NCBI RefSeq assembly: GCF_026619435.1 | Contig: NZ_JAOVZQ010000001.1 | Span: 4,285,501-4,349,500 of the forward strand | Direction: 5' to 3' | DNA: 64,000 bases | Source of the DNA: Hoeflea ulvae | GTDB lineage: Bacteria > Pseudomonadota > Alphaproteobacteria > Rhizobiales > Rhizobiaceae | Part shown: positions 8,199-16,671 of the stretch, in pieces | Layout of the letters: the number at the start of each line of letters is the position of its first letter | Position numbering within the stretch: position 1 is the stretch's first letter | Translations under genes and position numbers: made by a program | Notes under the pieces: generated by a model | The model's database searches: none | Told to the model about the DNA's origin: nothing | The model's input: only the letters and a program-made list of their open reading frames with translations

Positions 8199-9002
8199 AT
8201 GCATGTTGTCATCACCGGTGGGTCCAGCGGCATCGGTGCCGCGATCGCCCGGATCGAGGCGGCGCGCCGGGCGCGGATTTCCCTCATTGCCCGGCGGCTG
8301 CAGCCGCTCGAACAGATGCGCGGCGAACTTCTGGCACAATTCCCGAGCGCGCAGATCCGCATCCACGCGGCCGATGTGACCGATACAGCGGCACTGACGA
8401 CAGCCATTGAGAATTGCGAAACAGAGTTCGGGCCATGCCACCGGCTCATCGCGTCCGCCGGCATTGCCGTGCCGGGCGAGCTGATGTCCCAGCCGCTGGA
8501 AACTTTCCGGGCGCAGATCGAATCCAACCTGTTCGGCACGATCAATGCGGTCCGCGCAGTCTATCCCGGCATGGCGCGACGGCAATCGGGACAGATCGTC
8601 ATCATCTCGTCCGGCGCCGGGCTGATCGGAATTCACGGCTATACCGCCTATTGCGCCTCCAAACATGCGCTTGTCGGATTTGCCGAAGCCCTGCGGCAGG
8701 AGGCGCGGCCCGACGGGATCTCCGTCTCCATCTGCTTTCCGCCGGATACCGAAACACCGCAACTGGCGGCCGAAATACCGCTAAGGGCGCCCGAGGCACT
8801 GGCCATCACCGGGCTGGCAAGCCCCTGGTCCGCGGCCCGGGTCGCCGGTGTCATCGTCAAGGGCGCCGATCGCGGCCGCTTCGCGATCTATCCGGGCTTG
8901 AAGATGGCGCTTCTGGGACGTTTCGGCCAGGCCATCGCCCCAATCCTGCGCTGGTATTTCGACCGCAAGATCGCCGCCGCCCGCAAGAATTCCGGCCGTT
9001 GA
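8199..9002 (+). CDS. 3-ketodihydrosphingosine reductase-like short-chain dehydrogenase
   Basis: About 267 residues, NAD(P)H-dependent SDR. Cofactor motif TGGSSGIG (residues 6-13), catalytic Ser 138 and the YCASK pair (Tyr 151, Lys 155) are present. Beyond generic SDR features it carries the marker PPDTETP (about residues 181-187) and a following VIVKGADRGRFAIYPGL segment, both characteristic of eukaryotic and bacterial 3-ketodihydrosphingosine reductases. In Sinorhizobium the rkp-1 region also contains an SDR (RkpH), which this probably matches. The ATG at 8199 directly precedes the Rossmann strand; a TTG at 8154 would add 15 unrelated residues. Expected reaction: reduction of the 3-keto product of the oxoamine synthase at 15265. 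Confidence 0.85.
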   Translation: MHVVITGGSSGIGAAIARIEAARRARISLIARRLQPLEQMRGELLAQFPSAQIRIHAADVTDTAALTTAIENCETEFGPCHRLIASAGIAVPGELMSQPLETFRAQIESNLFGTINAVRAVYPGMARRQSGQIVIISSGAGLIGIHGYTAYCASKHALVGFAEALRQEARPDGISVSICFPPDTETPQLAAEIPLRAPEALAITGLASPWSAARVAGVIVKGADRGRFAIYPGLKMALLGRFGQAIAPILRWYFDRKIAAARKNSGR

Positions 9003-9121
9003 GCGGTCCGTTTTTCACAACGCGACAAGCATCCCATCCGGCCCGGCATCCGCAATGCGCTGCTTCCCAAGCCACGGCCGTTATGCGACACAGGCACAGA
9101 CCGTAAGCGCTGGAGAGTTCC

Positions 9122-10156
9122 TTGAAACCACTTGATCTGATCAAGACGCCGCTATACCTGGCGCAACTGGCCAGCGGCGCCAAGTCATTCAAGAAAAACC
9201 CGATCATCGGCAGTCCCTGGCTCAACCGGCACGGCTTGCACACTGCCCGCCTGCGCAGCGCCGAAAGCATGGCCGACAGCAGGCGGCGGCGGCTGACCCA
9301 TCTGGTTGACAGCGAGGACGCTGAAAGCTTTGCCCGCGACGGCTATGTGGTGCGCCGCAATGCCCTGCCGGACGACGTGTTCACGCGGCTGCGCCGGCAG
9401 GTGGAAGACCATGAATTCGCCGCCCAGGAAATGCTGCAGGGCAATGCGGTGACCCGCTTCATCCCGATCACCCGGGCGATGATGGACACCCATGCCGATC
9501 TCGGCGCCTTTGTGCGCGGGCGATTGTTCCAGGGATTGCTGCGCTATGTCGCCGCCGCCAATGCCGATCCGATCAATTTCATACACACCGTCTTCGCCGA
9601 GCCCGCCAGGGGCCCGCGCGATCCACAGACCCTGTTTCATTCCGACACTTTCCATGCCACCGCCAAGGCCTGGTATTTTCTGTCCGACGTGACCGAGGAC
9701 GGCGGGCCCCTGACCTATGTGCCGGGCTCGCATCGCATGACACCGGCACGGCTGGCATGGGAACATCAACAGAGCCTGACCGCCCGCAGCGACCCGAACG
9801 GCCACCACGCCCAAGGTTCGTTCCGGGTTGCCGATGAGCAGCTTCAGGAGCTGGGCTACAGAGCGCCGGTGCGTATCGCCGTGCCCGCCAACACGCTGGT
9901 GGTCGCCGATACCCACGGATTTCACGCCCGCGCGGTCAGCGAAAGGCCGACCACGCGGCTCAGCCTCTATGGCTCGCTGCGGCGCAACCCGTTCCTGCCC
10001 TGGACCGGACTGGATGTCTTTGACCTGCCGGGATTGAGCGGACGCCAGGCGGAAATCCACGATGCGATCAACAGCTGGAAAGCCAGACGGGGCGCGACGG
10101 GCCAGCCGCCGGTGGGCCTGGTCAGGCCGCTTGATCCGCCGCGGCGCTGGGAATAG
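9122..10156 (+). CDS. Phytanoyl-CoA dioxygenase-like Fe(II)/2-oxoglutarate oxygenase, copy 1
   Basis: 344 residues, TTG start preceded by GGAG at a good distance. The non-haem iron triad is visible: HSD (His 173, Asp 175) in [19 protein letters not shown] and a distal His in DTHGFHARA around residue 268, with an Arg some ten residues later for 2-oxoglutarate. PhyH-family enzymes hydroxylate lipids or small molecules. An N-terminal segment of about 45 residues before the fold (KNPIIGSPWLNRHGLH) is shared almost exactly with the paralogue at 30799, so they are a family of their own. Last gene of the plus-strand trio, convergent with the acyltransferase at 10169. Confidence 0.88.
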   Translation: MKPLDLIKTPLYLAQLASGAKSFKKNPIIGSPWLNRHGLHTARLRSAESMADSRRRRLTHLVDSEDAESFARDGYVVRRNALPDDVFTRLRRQVEDHEFAAQEMLQGNAVTRFIPITRAMMDTHADLGAFVRGRLFQGLLRYVAAANADPINFIHTVFAEPARGPRDPQTLFHSDTFHATAKAWYFLSDVTEDGGPLTYVPGSHRMTPARLAWEHQQSLTARSDPNGHHAQGSFRVADEQLQELGYRAPVRIAVPANTLVVADTHGFHARAVSERPTTRLSLYGSLRRNPFLPWTGLDVFDLPGLSGRQAEIHDAINSWKARRGATGQPPVGLVRPLDPPRRWE

Positions 10157-10168
10157 CCCAGCTGCCAA

Positions 10169-11221
10169 TCAGGGCTGCGGCAGACGCAACTCGCCCAGCA
10201 TGTACCAGTGTTCGATATTGTCGATCACCAACGGCTCGAAAATATCGTTGAATTGCGCAATGGTTGCGTCGACCGGATAGGACCGCTCCGCGTCCTCCGT
10301 CCTGGCCAGAGGCGGCAGGACGCAGAGCGTGAACCGCGCGCCGCTGGTGCGTTTGAGATAGACCGGCACCAGCGTGCCGCCGGTGGAATTGGCGAGCTTG
10401 ATCGCAACAACCGCATTGCCCTTGTCCGGCGGCGCGCGCCCGAACAGCGGCAGGTGAACCTGACGCGCGCGGACCTCATCGATGAAGATGGTCATCGACG
10501 CCGCGCCGCCACCGGCCAGCAGGCGCTGCAGCCGGAAAGCGCTGCGCTGACCCGGCGGAAAGATATACTGGTTGCGCCGCCGGCGGCTGTCATGGACGAT
10601 CCGGTTGGTGAACCGGCTCGGCTCCGGTTGGAACGGACCGATATTGGGTGGGGCGATGCCCTGCTGGGCGGCGGCAAAAATGGCCTCCCAGGTCGACAGG
10701 TGTATCGATACGAAGATCAGCGGACCGCCTTGCGCCCGCGCCGCCGCCAGATTGTCAGCGCCTTCAACGGTAATCCGCCCCTTCGGCCAGAGCTGGTTGA
10801 CGACGGAAAATTCGGCGATCGACCTGCCGATATTGCTCCACCAGGAGAGCAAGGCGGCCCGGTGGCGCTCGGGCGTGCCGCAGCGCTCCGGCGCAAGCCG
10901 CTGCAGGTTTGAGGAAATCCGTTTGGCGAAAATCCTGTTCCTGTAGCGCCAATGGGCCAACCGGCTCAGCCTGCAGGCAAGGTCCGAACCGAGATCGCAG
11001 GGAAGCAGCCGGAACAGCGCGTGGGAGATCTGGTTGACCCGGCCTTCAACCGGCTGCTTGAGCCAGTAGAGCCGGGCGCTTGCGCGCCGGTCGGACTGTT
11101 TCGCCCAGATATCGTGAAACGGCGGCGCGGCAGGTTCCTGCGGACAGGTTTCGGCAAAGGGAACCTCGGCCAGCGTCAGCGCGGGCCATCTGTTTCCGGT
11201 ACTGCCCTGTTGCTTCGCCAT
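10169..11221 (-). CDS. LpxL/HtrB-like lysophospholipid acyltransferase
   Basis: 350 residues in the LPLAT superfamily. The catalytic HX4D/E motif appears as HLSTWE (His 174, Glu 179) in PLIFVSIHLSTWEAIF, followed by the family's substrate region (NQYIFPPGQ, then TIFIDEVRARQVHLPLFG) typical of lipid A late acyltransferases. It lacks an obvious N-terminal membrane anchor: the first 60 residues are polar. Cotranscribed with the P450 gene seven bases upstream. Given the context it might acylate the amino lipid made by the PKS/oxoamine synthase rather than lipid A; that is inference, and a genuine lipid A role cannot be excluded. Confidence 0.82.
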   Translation of the reverse strand: MAKQQGSTGNRWPALTLAEVPFAETCPQEPAAPPFHDIWAKQSDRRASARLYWLKQPVEGRVNQISHALFRLLPCDLGSDLACRLSRLAHWRYRNRIFAKRISSNLQRLAPERCGTPERHRAALLSWWSNIGRSIAEFSVVNQLWPKGRITVEGADNLAAARAQGGPLIFVSIHLSTWEAIFAAAQQGIAPPNIGPFQPEPSRFTNRIVHDSRRRRNQYIFPPGQRSAFRLQRLLAGGGAASMTIFIDEVRARQVHLPLFGRAPPDKGNAVVAIKLANSTGGTLVPVYLKRTSGARFTLCVLPPLARTEDAERSYPVDATIAQFNDIFEPLVIDNIEHWYMLGELRLPQP

Positions 11222-11228
11222 CTGCGGT

Positions 11229-12701
11229 TCAAGCGGATCGGGCGTGAAGCGTCATCGGCAGCGTCTCGCCCGGTCGCAGCGTCAGCCGGCAGACCGGCTG
11301 CACATCGGTGCCGGGCTTCAGCCGCAGATCGAAATGCCGCGCCAGCATTGCCAGGCTCAGTATCGATTCGCTCATGCCGAATTGCAGGCCGGGGCAGATC
11401 CGCGGGCCGATGCTGAAGGGAACATAGCCATATTTGCCGGGTTTCATGCTGTCGTTGAGAAACCGTTCCGGCCAGAATGTATCGGGCAGATCCCACAGCA
11501 CCGGATTGCGGTGCATGAGCCATGGAACCACCAGCACCAGCGAGCCTTTGGAAATCGGCTTGCCGCCGATTTCGGTCTGTTCGGTCGCCTCCCGCGCCAG
11601 GATCGGCACCGGCGGGTAAAGCCGCAGCGTCTCCTCGATCACGGCGCGCGTATAGGGCAGGCTGGCGATATCCGAAAATCCGGGTGTCCGGTCGCCAAGC
11701 ACCGTGTCGATTTCGGCCTGCAGCCTGGCCGCAACGCCGGGCGACTGGGACAGCAGATACCAGGCCCAGGCCAGCGTATTGGCGGTGGTCTCATGTCCGG
11801 CCATGAAGATCACCGCGGCCTCGTTGCGGATGGCCTCGCGAGACAATGGCTTGCCCTGATCATCGCGGGCTTCCAGCAGGCCGCCGATCACCGAGGCCTC
11901 GCCGGCCTGCTTCTGCGCGTGGTAGCTGTCGATGATCTCGTCGAGAACGTCGAGAATGCGCGCCTTGGCCTTTTTCAGAGCGCTGCCGCGAAACCGTGGA
12001 AGCCATTCCGGCAGGCCGAAAATGGCGATCAGATCGACCTGGTCGATGTGTTTCTGGTACTCGGAGAATCCCCGCACGACTTCGCTGGCATAGTCCTTGC
12101 CGAGCTGACGCCCGAATATGGTGCGGCTGATGATTTCCGCCGTCAGATGCGCCATTTCGGCAAGCGCATCGACTTCGCTCCCGTCCGGTTTCGCCGCCCA
12201 TTCAGCACGCTTTTCCGCGATCGTATCGACCATGATCGGGGCAAAGCCCGGAACCCGCGAGCCGTGAATGATCGGCGCGACCAGTTTCCGCCGCTTCGCC
12301 CAGGTCTCGCCATCGCTGACGAACAGGCCATCGCCCAGCAGCGGCTGCAGTGCATGGCGCATCTGCGGGCTCTTGCGTTGCAGGGCGGCATGATTGGACT
12401 GGAAGGCCTGGCGGACGACATCGGGCCGGTTGCACAGAATCAGCTCGCGACTGAAAATCTTCATGCTTCTCAGCCGCCCCTGGAAATCCCGGACACCCCA
12501 GACCGACAGAAAGTTCTTCTTCGCCAGGCCGATCAGCGTCCAGACCGGCGGCGTGACCTCATGGCGAAAGGGATAGGGCGGGACGAAATCGTCCCTCTGC
12601 TGGTTTTCGGCGACAGGGTCGGTCAGGCTCACGCCGGCTTCCACTTCAGCTGTCTCGTGTCCGGAATGGACTTGGACTGATTCAGTTACCCCTTTTCGCA
12701 C
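11229..12701 (-). CDS. Cytochrome P450
   Basis: 490 residues. I-helix oxygen-activation motif AGHETT (in FMAGHETTANTLAW), K-helix ExxR in EETLRLYPP, and the haem loop FSIGPRICPG with Cys 436 as thiolate ligand. The pattern resembles fatty-acid or alkane-type P450s (CYP4/CYP110-like clans) more than camphor-type. The start is a GTG at 12701 without a clear ribosome site, so the N-terminal 30 residues are uncertain. First gene of a two-gene minus-strand operon with the acyltransferase; divergent from hydroxylase copy 3. Redox partners are not encoded nearby. Confidence 0.93.
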   Translation of the reverse strand: MRKGVTESVQVHSGHETAEVEAGVSLTDPVAENQQRDDFVPPYPFRHEVTPPVWTLIGLAKKNFLSVWGVRDFQGRLRSMKIFSRELILCNRPDVVRQAFQSNHAALQRKSPQMRHALQPLLGDGLFVSDGETWAKRRKLVAPIIHGSRVPGFAPIMVDTIAEKRAEWAAKPDGSEVDALAEMAHLTAEIISRTIFGRQLGKDYASEVVRGFSEYQKHIDQVDLIAIFGLPEWLPRFRGSALKKAKARILDVLDEIIDSYHAQKQAGEASVIGGLLEARDDQGKPLSREAIRNEAAVIFMAGHETTANTLAWAWYLLSQSPGVAARLQAEIDTVLGDRTPGFSDIASLPYTRAVIEETLRLYPPVPILAREATEQTEIGGKPISKGSLVLVVPWLMHRNPVLWDLPDTFWPERFLNDSMKPGKYGYVPFSIGPRICPGLQFGMSESILSLAMLARHFDLRLKPGTDVQPVCRLTLRPGETLPMTLHARSA

Positions 12702-12927
12702 GAATGGACCGGTTTGCCCAAGCGAATTGGCTGCGGGCGCGGCACGCGGTCACGACAGCCGGCAAGGCTGGCGCTCTTACCGCCATGACCGCGCGCGGCC
12801 TGCGACGACAAAGCCGTCCCCGTGCCCTTTCGCAAGCCCGGCCGGATGCGGTATAGAAGCATCACACCCGAGAGTGCAGCGCGGATTGTCGGCGGCCTTG
12901 TATCCTTGCGTGAGGAGAACCCCTGAA

Positions 12928-13713
12928 ATGATGGCAATCACAAATACCGGCGATGCCGATGGCTGGGTTGCGGTCGCGGGCGAATTCGGTGTCCTGTTCG
13001 CCGTGGTCCTGCTTGCCCTGGTGATCGTGCTGGTCAGCGTCGGCCTGCTGTTCGAGTTTCTCAACGCCCGGCATCCCGAGCGGAAGATACAGAAGGGCCG
13101 GACCAACAAGCGCAAGTGGAAAGAGCTCTACCGCGCTCCGGGATCGCTCGCCATCATCGCATTGTGCTTTTCGGGTGGCCTGTTCGCGCAGATGAAGGGC
13201 TGGACAATCACGCCCTACCCGCTCAACTGGTGGACCGGCCCGCTCTTCCTGGTCGTGTCGGTGTTTCTCTACGACACCTGGTTCTACTGGATCCACCGGC
13301 TGCTGCACTGCAAGCCGTTCTACCGTTTTCACGCGCTGCATCACAAAAGCCTGGCTCCGACGGTGTGGAGCAACCACAATGAATCGCTGACCGAAGCCTT
13401 TCTCAACCAGGCCTTTTACCTGATCATTCCCTTCATCCTGCCGATACCGTGGCAGATGCTGGTGCTGCAGAAGCTCTATGACCAGATCAGCGGCATGCTG
13501 GGCCATGCCGGCTTCGAGCATTTCGCTTCACCCGCGGGCCGCAGGCCGTTTCCGCTGGCCAGCACCGTTTTCCACGATCAGCACCATTCCCATTTCGCCT
13601 ATAATTACGGCCACACATTCTCGATCTGGGACCGGCTTCTGGGCACGCTCTACCCCAAATATGACGACACGCTGGAAAGCTTCGAAACCGGCAAGCCGGA
13701 CAAGCGGGCGTAA
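12928..13713 (+). CDS. Sterol desaturase / fatty acid hydroxylase superfamily protein, copy 3
   Basis: About 261 residues. Same architecture as the copies at 5998 and 7175: NARHPERKIQK signature near residue 50, then HRLLHCKPFYRFH, HALHHKS, and HDQHHSHFAYNYGHTF with WDRLLGT. The ATG at 12928 follows a good GAGGAG ribosome site; a second ATG comes directly after it. Stands alone between a divergent P450 operon and a convergent membrane-protein gene. Presence of three non-identical copies suggests hydroxylation at different positions of one lipid or of different lipids. Confidence 0.9.
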   Translation: MMAITNTGDADGWVAVAGEFGVLFAVVLLALVIVLVSVGLLFEFLNARHPERKIQKGRTNKRKWKELYRAPGSLAIIALCFSGGLFAQMKGWTITPYPLNWWTGPLFLVVSVFLYDTWFYWIHRLLHCKPFYRFHALHHKSLAPTVWSNHNESLTEAFLNQAFYLIIPFILPIPWQMLVLQKLYDQISGMLGHAGFEHFASPAGRRPFPLASTVFHDQHHSHFAYNYGHTFSIWDRLLGTLYPKYDDTLESFETGKPDKRA

Positions 13714-13755
13714 CGCACCGGTCATCAGCCTCGCCGCTGAAACGGACGGCAGAAC

Positions 13756-14574
13756 TCAATTGGCCGTTCCGGGGACTTCGAGCCATTTTCTGCGCGCGTC
13801 CGAAGCATCATTTTCCCCGGTGATGCCGGACGGATCGCTGACGATGAGGAAATTGAAGCGCGGAATATCGGTCGGCTCCCTCGACAGCGACATGGTGTTG
13901 CCATTCCCCTCGATTGCGAACGGCTCGAACCGGCGCAATTTTTCCAGAACCGCAGGCTGATCGCCCCATCCGATCGCGTCAAGGATATCGACGGCGGCGG
14001 CAACCGCCTGCCCGGCCACCAGGTCCGATATTCCGCCATCGAGGAAATTCACCTTCAGCCGCACCGATGAGACGCTGTCGCTGCCCGTGCCGCGAGCCGA
14101 GACGAACAGCGATCCGGCGACCAGGGCCGGATCGTCAGCATCGGGCACAACCTTTTCGGCACCGCAGCTCCAGGGCCGGTCACCCGGCTCCGCCGCCTGC
14201 CAGTCCTGGCTCACCCAGCCCTGCTTCTGCAACGCGCCGCAGACATCGTCGCGACCTCGGCTGATGGTGCGGCGAAAGCCGTTCTGCGGAGCCGTTACCG
14301 GCGGATCCATCATCCGCTCCGGCATGTAGATCACCGGTTCCGGCGGCTTGGCACTCTGCACTGTTTCCGGCGCCGGCTCATCAACCAGCGGCGGCAGCGG
14401 TGGCACCGTCGCTGCGGAGCTGACACCGAACCGGGCGAGCAGCAGATCGAGATTGCGGGAATTGTTGGCGAGCAGCACGACACTGGCGAGCCCTCCCGCA
14501 ATGACCAGCACCGCCACCAGGAACAAAGCCTTGCCCCTGCGTGGTGTCCTAGTCATGTTCCCATTGCCATTCAT
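13756..14574 (-). CDS. Hypothetical membrane-anchored protein
   Basis: 272 residues, no recognised catalytic motif. One membrane helix at about residues 15-34 after a basic N-terminus indicates a type II inner-membrane anchor; a proline-rich linker (PPLPPLVDEP) follows and a C-terminal domain of about 190 residues would sit in the periplasm. Two cysteines (DDVCGALQ and WSCGAEK) could form a disulfide. It is the last gene of the minus-strand series that begins with the PKS, 199 bases after the nuclease-like gene, so it may belong to the same unit. I cannot name the family with confidence; a role as an accessory protein for the lipid or capsule is a guess. Confidence 0.75.
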   Translation of the reverse strand: MNGNGNMTRTPRRGKALFLVAVLVIAGGLASVVLLANNSRNLDLLLARFGVSSAATVPPLPPLVDEPAPETVQSAKPPEPVIYMPERMMDPPVTAPQNGFRRTISRGRDDVCGALQKQGWVSQDWQAAEPGDRPWSCGAEKVVPDADDPALVAGSLFVSARGTGSDSVSSVRLKVNFLDGGISDLVAGQAVAAAVDILDAIGWGDQPAVLEKLRRFEPFAIEGNGNTMSLSREPTDIPRFNFLIVSDPSGITGENDASDARRKWLEVPGTAN

Positions 14575-14773
14575 CGCTGGCTTTCAGAATTACCGGATGC
14601 ATTCACATGTCGTGCTGTAAGGCACCCCATGATGATCAGAGCAATTGCCTGTTTGATCATGCCAATTTGGTGCCGGGCTGTCACTTCGGTCAATCCACAA
14701 GGCCGTCATACCGCAAATCGCGGTTAACTTCCCGTGCCCGTTGACGCCAATGCATATCTCCGGCATGCCGCAG

Positions 14774-15268
14774 TCAAGATTTTGCCACGACCGCAAAGCC
14801 GCGCGCAATCATTTCCGTTGCAATATCAAGCGTTTCACTGCCACATTTGACCGCCGTCCAGTCATCGGCTTCCTCGACAGGCAGGCAAAACACCTTTGCA
14901 GATGATAGCAGCTCCTCGAACGTGGTGCGGGCAATGATACCGCAGCCCCAGCGCCTGCCCTGCCGGTCGAGACAGATCTTCGAATTTGCCACCGGGTCAG
15001 CGCCCGCCAGCCGGTAGTTCTTCTTGTTGTAGGTAAAACTCACACTGTCGCGAACGCGGAAAAATCCGCGGATGCGAAACGAGCCTGCCGGCCGCGCATT
15101 GGGCGATGCCGTGGGCGGCCGCGGCGGCAGTCTTTCGTAATCCTGGGAGCTCGGGTCGACACGGCGCACTTCGCTGGGCCACAGCACCTCGTCGGCATGA
15201 GCCGGCTGCGAAAGCACCAGCATGGCAGCCGCGAAGACTGTCCCCGACCTCAGGCAGCGCCGGCTCAC
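14774..15268 (-). CDS. Secreted thermonuclease-like (SNase fold) small protein
   Basis: About 164 residues. The GTG start at 15268 overlaps the stop of the oxoamine synthase by four bases (GTGA); it gives a signal peptide (VSRRCLRSG, hydrophobic core, cleavage near AHA-DEV). The C-terminal part resembles the staphylococcal-nuclease fold of rhizobial thermonuclease-like proteins: YRLAGADP, WGCGIIA, then a late VKCG...ARGFAVV. The usual DGDT and catalytic Arg/Glu positions are not recognisable (RDSV in place of DGDT), so nuclease activity is doubtful. A longer in-frame reading to 15730 lies wholly within the oxoamine synthase gene on a different frame and looks spurious. Confidence 0.75.
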   Translation of the reverse strand: MSRRCLRSGTVFAAAMLVLSQPAHADEVLWPSEVRRVDPSSQDYERLPPRPPTASPNARPAGSFRIRGFFRVRDSVSFTYNKKNYRLAGADPVANSKICLDRQGRRWGCGIIARTTFEELLSSAKVFCLPVEEADDWTAVKCGSETLDIATEMIARGFAVVAKS

Positions 15269-16671
15269 GTTCCCACGAAATCCATTACGTCGCTGATATC
15301 GATGGACGAGATGTCGACACCGAGATCGACGATCACCTGCAAGGCCTTCGCCGTCTCTACCGCGGCAAAGGCAAGCTGTTCTTCGGTGTGGTCGAAATTG
15401 ATGAAGAAGCGCAACCGCGCCGAGCCTTCCGGTACCGCCGGAAACAGGATCGGCAGGACATTGATGCCGGCCTCGAGCATGGCCCCGGACAGCATGGCCG
15501 CCCGGATCGAATCCCCGACCATCACCGGAATGACCGCAAATCCCGCACAGGAGCCGGTGTCGAGACCGGCCGCTTTCAATTGCCCGACGAAATAATGCGA
15601 CCGGTCGTGCAACCGGGTCACGCGCTGCGGTTCCTCGACGATGATGTCGAGCGCCTTGCTGGCAGCGGCAGCCAGCGAGGGAGGCAGTCCGACGCTGTAG
15701 ACAAAGCCGCCGGCATAACCTTTCAGGCAATCGATCAGCTCGGCCTTGCCGGCGATATACCCGCCGCAGCTTGCGGTGGTTTTCGACAGGGTGCCCATCC
15801 AGATATCGACCTCGGCCGGATCGACACCGAAATGCTCGGCCGAGCCGCGTCCCGTGGCGCCAAGAACGCCGACGGCGTGGGCCTCATCGACCATCAGCCA
15901 GAAGCCGTGCTTCCTGCGCAGCTCGATCAGCCGCGGCAGATCGGCCAGGTCTCCGTCCATGGAATAGAGGCCCTCGACAATCACCATGACCCGCCGGTGC
16001 CGCGCCGACAGCCGCAGCAGACTGCGTTCGAGATCATCCAGATCATTGTGCTTGAAACTGCGCCGCGTCGCGCCGCAGGCCTGTGCCCCGGCAAGAACGC
16101 TGTTGTGGATCAGCTCGTCATGCAGGATCAGATCGGTGGCGCCCATCAGGCAGGTGATGGTGGTCAGATTGGTCAGATAGCCGCTGACCATGGCAACGGC
16201 GGCTTCGACGCCGTGAAACGCGGCCAGCTTGCCTTCCAGTTCCTGGTGAACGGGCCGTTCGCCGGCCACCAGCCGGCTGGCAGAGGATGAAACCCCATAT
16301 TGCGCAATCGCCTCGACCGCCGCCGCCCGCACCCGGGGATCCTGGTTGAGGCTGAGATAGTCATAGGACGCGAAATTGGAATAGGTCTTGCCGCTGATCA
16401 CCGTCATGGCGCCGGGAGCGCCCTCATGCGCCCTGTAGAACGGGTTTTCGATGCCCAGGGCGACGCCGGCGGCCTGATGCACTTTCATCTGCTTGTACTG
16501 GGGCAAATCGGAGAAAGCCGGAACCGGCCGCAGCGGCGCAGACCCGGAACCGCCCGGTTTCGCCTGCCGGCTGTCCGGCTGCGCTTTTGCGGTCTTGCTC
16601 CGCATGAAGTCCAGCGCGGCGCGCTTGGTGCCACCATCGGCCGCCGGGACGGGCTTGGTGTCATTGGTCAT
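15265..16671 (-). CDS. rkpG: Alpha-oxoamine synthase (RkpG / serine palmitoyltransferase-like)
   Basis: 468 residues, PLP enzyme that condenses an acyl thioester with an amino acid and releases CO2. PLP motifs are clear: VDEAHAVGVLGATGRG (Asp 262) and the Schiff-base lysine in TLSKTTASCGG (Lys 297); SASRLVAG and HDELIHNS line the active site. An extra 70 residues at the N-terminus include a low-complexity stretch, unlike stand-alone KBL or BioF. Its ATG overlaps the stop of the PKS gene (ATGA), so the acyl donor is probably the chain on the PKS carrier domain. This PKS/oxoamine-synthase pair corresponds to rkpA/rkpG of the Sinorhizobium K-antigen region. The amino acid substrate cannot be decided from sequence; serine would give a sphingoid base, glycine or alanine a shorter head group. 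Confidence 0.88.
   Translation of the reverse strand: MTNDTKPVPAADGGTKRAALDFMRSKTAKAQPDSRQAKPGGSGSAPLRPVPAFSDLPQYKQMKVHQAAGVALGIENPFYRAHEGAPGAMTVISGKTYSNFASYDYLSLNQDPRVRAAAVEAIAQYGVSSSASRLVAGERPVHQELEGKLAAFHGVEAAVAMVSGYLTNLTTITCLMGATDLILHDELIHNSVLAGAQACGATRRSFKHNDLDDLERSLLRLSARHRRVMVIVEGLYSMDGDLADLPRLIELRRKHGFWLMVDEAHAVGVLGATGRGSAEHFGVDPAEVDIWMGTLSKTTASCGGYIAGKAELIDCLKGYAGGFVYSVGLPPSLAAAASKALDIIVEEPQRVTRLHDRSHYFVGQLKAAGLDTGSCAGFAVIPVMVGDSIRAAMLSGAMLEAGINVLPILFPAVPEGSARLRFFINFDHTEEQLAFAAVETAKALQVIVDLGVDISSIDISDVMDFVGT

Noticed and set aside
15269..15730. N-terminal extension of the nuclease-like protein to 15730
   Set aside because: The extension lies inside the oxoamine synthase on another frame and is Arg/Gly-rich; the GTG at 15268 gives a clean signal peptide.
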